A DNA stretch of 41,099 nucleotides from Pseudomonadota bacterium (GTDB lineage Bacteria; Pseudomonadota; Alphaproteobacteria; Caulobacterales; Caulobacteraceae): assembly GCA_021808285.1 (NCBI GenBank), contig JAKBBV010000022.1, positions 1-41,099 of the forward strand, read 5' to 3'. The translations under genes were made by a program, and so were the position numbers. A model generated the notes under the pieces. It did not search any database and was not told the origin of the DNA. It was given only the letters and a program-made list of their open reading frames with translations. Positions 37,883 through 41,099 of the stretch are shown here, in pieces (the stretch's first letter is position 1; each line of letters starts with the position of its first letter).

Positions 37883-37987
37883 TTTGTTAGGTCTCCAGGG
37901 TGCGGCGTGCGACGCCAACACATTATCGATTAAGGCGGCATCGCGTTCACGCCCCACCGACGCCTCCAACTTCCGCAAGTGTGCCGG

Positions 37988-40900
37988 TCAGTGCCCAAAG
38001 GTGTAGCTGAAGCCGGCCACGACTCCCACACCGGCGCCGTCGACCGGGCTCACGAAGGTCGTCGCGATATTATAGCGCCAGCGACCGTCAGCCGAGGTGT
38101 GATTGAGGCCAAAGGCGATCCCTGCATGGTCTGCATAGTAGGAGGCGGCGCCGGCGAGGGACGTGGTGCCGGGCGCGCTATCATAATGCAGGCCCGAAGA
38201 CGCGAGCGCGAGGGCGATTCCAGCGTTGGCCTGGGCGACGTATGTATTGATGTTCTGCTGCCAGGAGTTCTCCGCCGCGACCAGCTGATTGACGTTGACG
38301 GCATCGGTGCCGCTGACGCCCGGCGCGACATTGGTGATGCGGCGCTCATTACCCGGTGAGCCCACCGACACAACGTTCGCTTGGCCACCGTCCGTCGAGT
38401 TGGCGCCGATCGCCACCGAATTCTGACCCGTCGCCGTAGCGTGGTAACCGATCGCGGTGGCGGCTGGACCGGACGCGACCGCCCCATCGCCGCCCGCCGT
38501 CGACTGCAGACCGCTGGCGGTCGGCGCCGCGACTGTACCCGACTGATAGACCTGGAAGGCTCCGGCGGCGCCATTGTTCAAGTTCGTGACGTTGGTGTTC
38601 GTGGCGTAGAGCTGGCTGCCATTCACCGCCTGGGTCGACGTCGCCGAGAGGGCGCCAGCCGCGACGTTGTTCATTGCCACCGGAGAGGACGCGCCGACGC
38701 CACCCAAGGTCACGCTGTTGTGGCTGGCATTGTCATACTGAACCGCGTTCGCGGTCGCCCCGCCCAGCGCCGCCTCCAGCTGGCCCACATTAACCGCATC
38801 GTTGGAGGCTGTGCCCGCCGCGACGCCCGTGATCTGGCGGTCGCCAGACGTTCCCGAGACGCTCACCAAGGCGCCGCCGGTATTGGCCCCCACCGAGATG
38901 GCCCCATTCCCTGGCGCGCCGCCCTGCTGGGTGACTAGACCGGTGGAGCTGCTGGCGAGCGTGGCGACCTGGGTGCTCAGACTAGTGACGCTCGTCCCGA
39001 GGCTCGAGACATTCGACCCGATCGATTGCACCGCCTGATTCGTTGCGTAGAGCTCGGATCCGTTCACAGCGTCAGTGCTCGTCGCGTTGATCTGGCCGGC
39101 GGCCACATTCGTGATCTGCCGTTCGGCGCCAGGCGCGCCGACGCTGACAACGCTGGTCGGGTTCGACCCCGCGAACGCATAGGTGACGCCGCGGATCACT
39201 ATCCCCGACGTTGGGTTGGCGGCCGCCGTTGTCGAACCTGACCCGAGCGCAACATCATTGGTGTTGGCGGCGAAGGCGGCGTTGCCCAACGCCACCGATC
39301 CGGTTCCCGCCGCGGTGGACACGTTGCCGATGGCCACCGAGCCGTCGCCATTCGCCACGCTCACTTCACCCAGGGCGACCGCACCATTCCCCGTGGCCGT
39401 ATCGTTCTGGCCCATGGCGACTGCGCCATTGCCCACCGCGACAAGTGGGTCGCCGATGGCCACAGCGCCGGCGCCGGACGCGGTATTCTGCGCACCGACG
39501 GAGACGGCCGACCCCTGCGACGTGCCGCTTGCCGTGGAATTGTAGCCGAGGGCGACGTCGCCCGCCGCAGTTGCAGTGGCGCCCTGACTGATGGCGACGC
39601 TGTAGGCTCCGGTCGCGCCCGTGTTGTTGTAATTCGATGGTCCGCTGGAGGTCGACGATCCACTCGATCCCGTGGAGCTAGACGATCCGCCGGTCGTGCT
39701 CGTCCCACCGTTAGCTGAAGTCCCGTTGTTGACGCTGAAATAGTGAACTTCAGAGGCCTGGAGTTGGCTCACATTGACCGCGTCGGTTGGCGCGGTGCCC
39801 GCGGCGACGTTGGTCACAGTCACCGGGGCCGTACTATTGGAGCCCACCAGGGTCACGGTGTTGGTCGGCGATGACAGCCCGCTCGCAGCGCCGCTCGTGG
39901 AGGCGTACTGGACTGGCGAGGCCTGTTGCAGGGCCGTCACAGCCTGCGCCACCGTCGTCGTCGTCTGACCATACACAGTATAGGATGGACTGGTGACGGC
40001 GCCGCTGGCGCTGGTTGATCCGCCACCCAGGATGCCGGCCACGGTATTGGCGGTCTGGCTGACCTGCTCGGTCACGCTGTAGAGCTCGGAACCGTTGACC
40101 GCATCGGTGCTCGTCGAAGAGACGGCGCCCGCAGCAACATTGGTGAGAACTCGCGGCGCGCTCGCCGTGCCGAAGCTCACAACACCTGCCGGGTTCGACC
40201 CTGCGAACCCATTGTAGACGTTTCCACCGATCGTCACCCCTGCGGTGCCGACCGCTGAGGCGGTGACCTCGCTTCCCTGGCCGATGGCGACATTGCTGCC
40301 TATCAGGCCAGAAGCGATGCTGGCGCCTTCTCCAAGGACCGTGGAGTTAGCGACGCCGTTATCGGTCGCCGAGTTGCCAACCACGAGTGAGTTGGCCCCG
40401 CCGGCATAGGCTCCGAGGCCACCGGCCGTCGCGTTGACCCCGCTCGATGTCGGCAGATTTGTTGTCAGCGAGCTGTCGGACACGAAATCCGATACGTGAT
40501 CGAGGGCGGAAGTGACCGCCTGGTCGGTCGCATAGAGCTGGCTGCCATTGACGGCGTCCGTGCTCATCGCGCTCACGCGGCCGGGCGCGACATTCGTAAT
40601 CTGACGCTCTGCGCCGGGTGCGCCGACGCTCACCACGCTGGATGCCACTCCCGCGAGATTATAGGCGACACCGCCGATAGTCAGGGTGGTCGGCGCATTC
40701 GCCGCAGCGGTCACTGCACCGGCGCCCAGCGCCACGTCGCCCGCTGTAGCGGCGATCGCCCCCTGACCGATCGCCACCGAGCTCGCGCCCGCCGACGTCG
40801 CCACAGGACCAATGGCCACAGAGTTAGCGCCCAAAGCGTTCGAGTCACCCAGCGTCGAATTCGCGTGGAAGTACTTGATCCCCGCCCCGTTCGCGTCCGC

Positions 40901-41099
40901 GTTCAAGATCGCAATCGAGCTCGTCGCTGTGCTGATCCCGCTCGAGGTCGAGGTCGAGAGAGAGGCCACCGAGCTGTTGGTCGTGCTCAGACCCGTCGAC
41001 AGCGATGTCACGCCGCTCTGAGCCGTGCTGATCCCGCTTGAGGCCGAGGTAGAGAGCGAGCCGATGCTGCTCGCATTGGTGCTCACGCCCGTCGACAGC
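37988..41099 (-). CDS. YadA-type trimeric autotransporter adhesin, 5' end beyond the window
   Basis: A partial gene of about 1036 residues that is still open at 41099. From the N-terminal side it has a serine/threonine-rich stalk (SLSTSxSSGIST-type repeats), then alternating YadA-like head repeats (SVAIGQGA, GDVALGxGA, GAVAIGDP types) and about seven neck motifs of the DAVNGSQLYAT kind. A low-complexity Gly/Ser/Thr linker lies near 39600-39720. The C-terminal 75 residues form the four-strand membrane anchor (NINTYVAQANAGIALALASS onward). The chain ends YTFGH, with His in place of the usual terminal aromatic residue. Such proteins form trimers that secrete their own stalks and mediate adhesion. 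Its coding strand shares the region's high GC, so no sign of recent transfer was seen. Confidence 0.93.
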   Translation of the reverse strand, partial: LSTGVSTNASSIGSLSTSASSGISTAQSGVTSLSTGLSTTNSSVASLSTSTSSGISTATSSIAILNADANGAGIKYFHANSTLGDSNALGANSVAIGPVATSAGASSVAIGQGAIAATAGDVALGAGAVTAAANAPTTLTIGGVAYNLAGVASSVVSVGAPGAERQITNVAPGRVSAMSTDAVNGSQLYATDQAVTSALDHVSDFVSDSSLTTNLPTSSGVNATAGGLGAYAGGANSLVVGNSATDNGVANSTVLGEGASIASGLIGSNVAIGQGSEVTASAVGTAGVTIGGNVYNGFAGSNPAGVVSFGTASAPRVLTNVAAGAVSSTSTDAVNGSELYSVTEQVSQTANTVAGILGGGSTSASGAVTSPSYTVYGQTTTTVAQAVTALQQASPVQYASTSGAASGLSSPTNTVTLVGSNSTAPVTVTNVAAGTAPTDAVNVSQLQASEVHYFSVNNGTSANGGTSTTGGSSSSTGSSGSSTSSGPSNYNNTGATGAYSVAISQGATATAAGDVALGYNSTASGTSQGSAVSVGAQNTASGAGAVAIGDPLVAVGNGAVAMGQNDTATGNGAVALGEVSVANGDGSVAIGNVSTAAGTGSVALGNAAFAANTNDVALGSGSTTAAANPTSGIVIRGVTYAFAGSNPTSVVSVGAPGAERQITNVAAGQINATSTDAVNGSELYATNQAVQSIGSNVSSLGTSVTSLSTQVATLASSSTGLVTQQGGAPGNGAISVGANTGGALVSVSGTSGDRQITGVAAGTASNDAVNVGQLEAALGGATANAVQYDNASHNSVTLGGVGASSPVAMNNVAAGALSATSTQAVNGSQLYATNTNVTNLNNGAAGAFQVYQSGTVAAPTASGLQSTAGGDGAVASGPAATAIGYHATATGQNSVAIGANSTDGGQANVVSVGSPGNERRITNVAPGVSGTDAVNVNQLVAAENSWQQNINTYVAQANAGIALALASSGLHYDSAPGTTSLAGAASYYADHAGIAFGLNHTSADGRWRYNIATTFVSPVDGAGVGVVAGFSYTFGH
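40920..41099 (-). repeat. 96-bp tandem repeat in the autotransporter stalk
   Basis: GTGCTGATCCCGCT recurs at 40929 and 41025, and GTGCTCA...CCCGTCGACAGC recurs at 40983 and 41079, both at a spacing of 96 bp. The period equals 32 residues of coiled-coil stalk. Nearly two copies are visible, and the array reaches the window edge. Confidence 0.75.

Noticed and set aside
37988-41099. Repeated short words across 3 kb, checked as a CRISPR array or other noncoding repeat.
   Set aside because: Spacing is irregular and all units translate into YadA head and neck repeats in one open frame.

Overview
The window looks like a chromosomal segment of an alphaproteobacterium of the Caulobacteraceae type (Caulobacter/Phenylobacterium). 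The basis is high GC throughout, frequent GTG/TTG starts, a FixL-FixJ-FixK oxygen-sensing cluster with a single-receiver (FixT-like) gene, the split F1 operon atpHAGDC, a lysine/alanine-rich extension on AtpD, and gene neighbourhoods typical of that group. No phage, insertion sequence, CRISPR array or rRNA was seen.

Layout. 1-5.8 kb (+ strand except crcB): tRNA-Ala(CGC), an esterase-like alpha/beta hydrolase, a coiled-coil lipoprotein, the fluoride channel CrcB, then an acyl-CoA/redox group (crotonase homologue, AcuI/YhdH-type reductase, aldo-keto reductase). 5.8-9.5 kb: fix cluster. FixK and a 51-residue membrane protein lie on the minus strand; FixL, FixJ and a single-receiver FixT-like protein lie on the plus strand. 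Two FixK-type palindromes (5988-6001 and 9006-9019) sit upstream of the small protein and of the FixT-like gene. FixL is interrupted by an in-frame amber codon just after its H-box. 9.5-10.4 kb: two small conserved proteins on the minus strand. 10.6-15.6 kb: F1-ATPase operon with a short epsilon subunit. 15.7-16.7 kb: a secreted Pro/Ala-rich protein and a small membrane protein.

16.7-36.6 kb is a nearly unbroken minus-strand run. Read in transcription order it is glnD, trpS, nfuA, nitroreductase, a fused tsaB-rimI, fur, miaB, phoH, ybeY, corC-like, lnt, trmB, obgE, proB, nadD, rsfS, rlmH, ctpA, rppH and a hydrolase. It is dominated by tRNA modification (TsaB, MiaB, TrmB), ribosome maturation or silencing (RimI, YbeY, ObgE, RsfS, RlmH), envelope functions (Lnt, CtpA) and nitrogen or iron control (GlnD, Fur). 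Many junctions are NTGA start/stop overlaps, and all four NTG codons appear as the overlapping start. Genes I would expect in these neighbourhoods (proA, murJ, envC, yibQ, rplU-rpmA) are absent here.

36.7-41.1 kb: two Skp/OmpH-like periplasmic proteins converge on each other. Behind the second lies a very large YadA-type trimeric autotransporter that runs off the right edge and begins there with a 96-bp tandem repeat coding for its stalk.

The items most worth a second look are the broken oxygen sensor within an otherwise intact, apparently FixK-wired circuit with a small membrane protein, the non-ATG overlap junctions (including a probable CTG start for rlmH), the TsaB-RimI fusion, and the paired Skp-like proteins with conserved cysteines beside the autotransporter.
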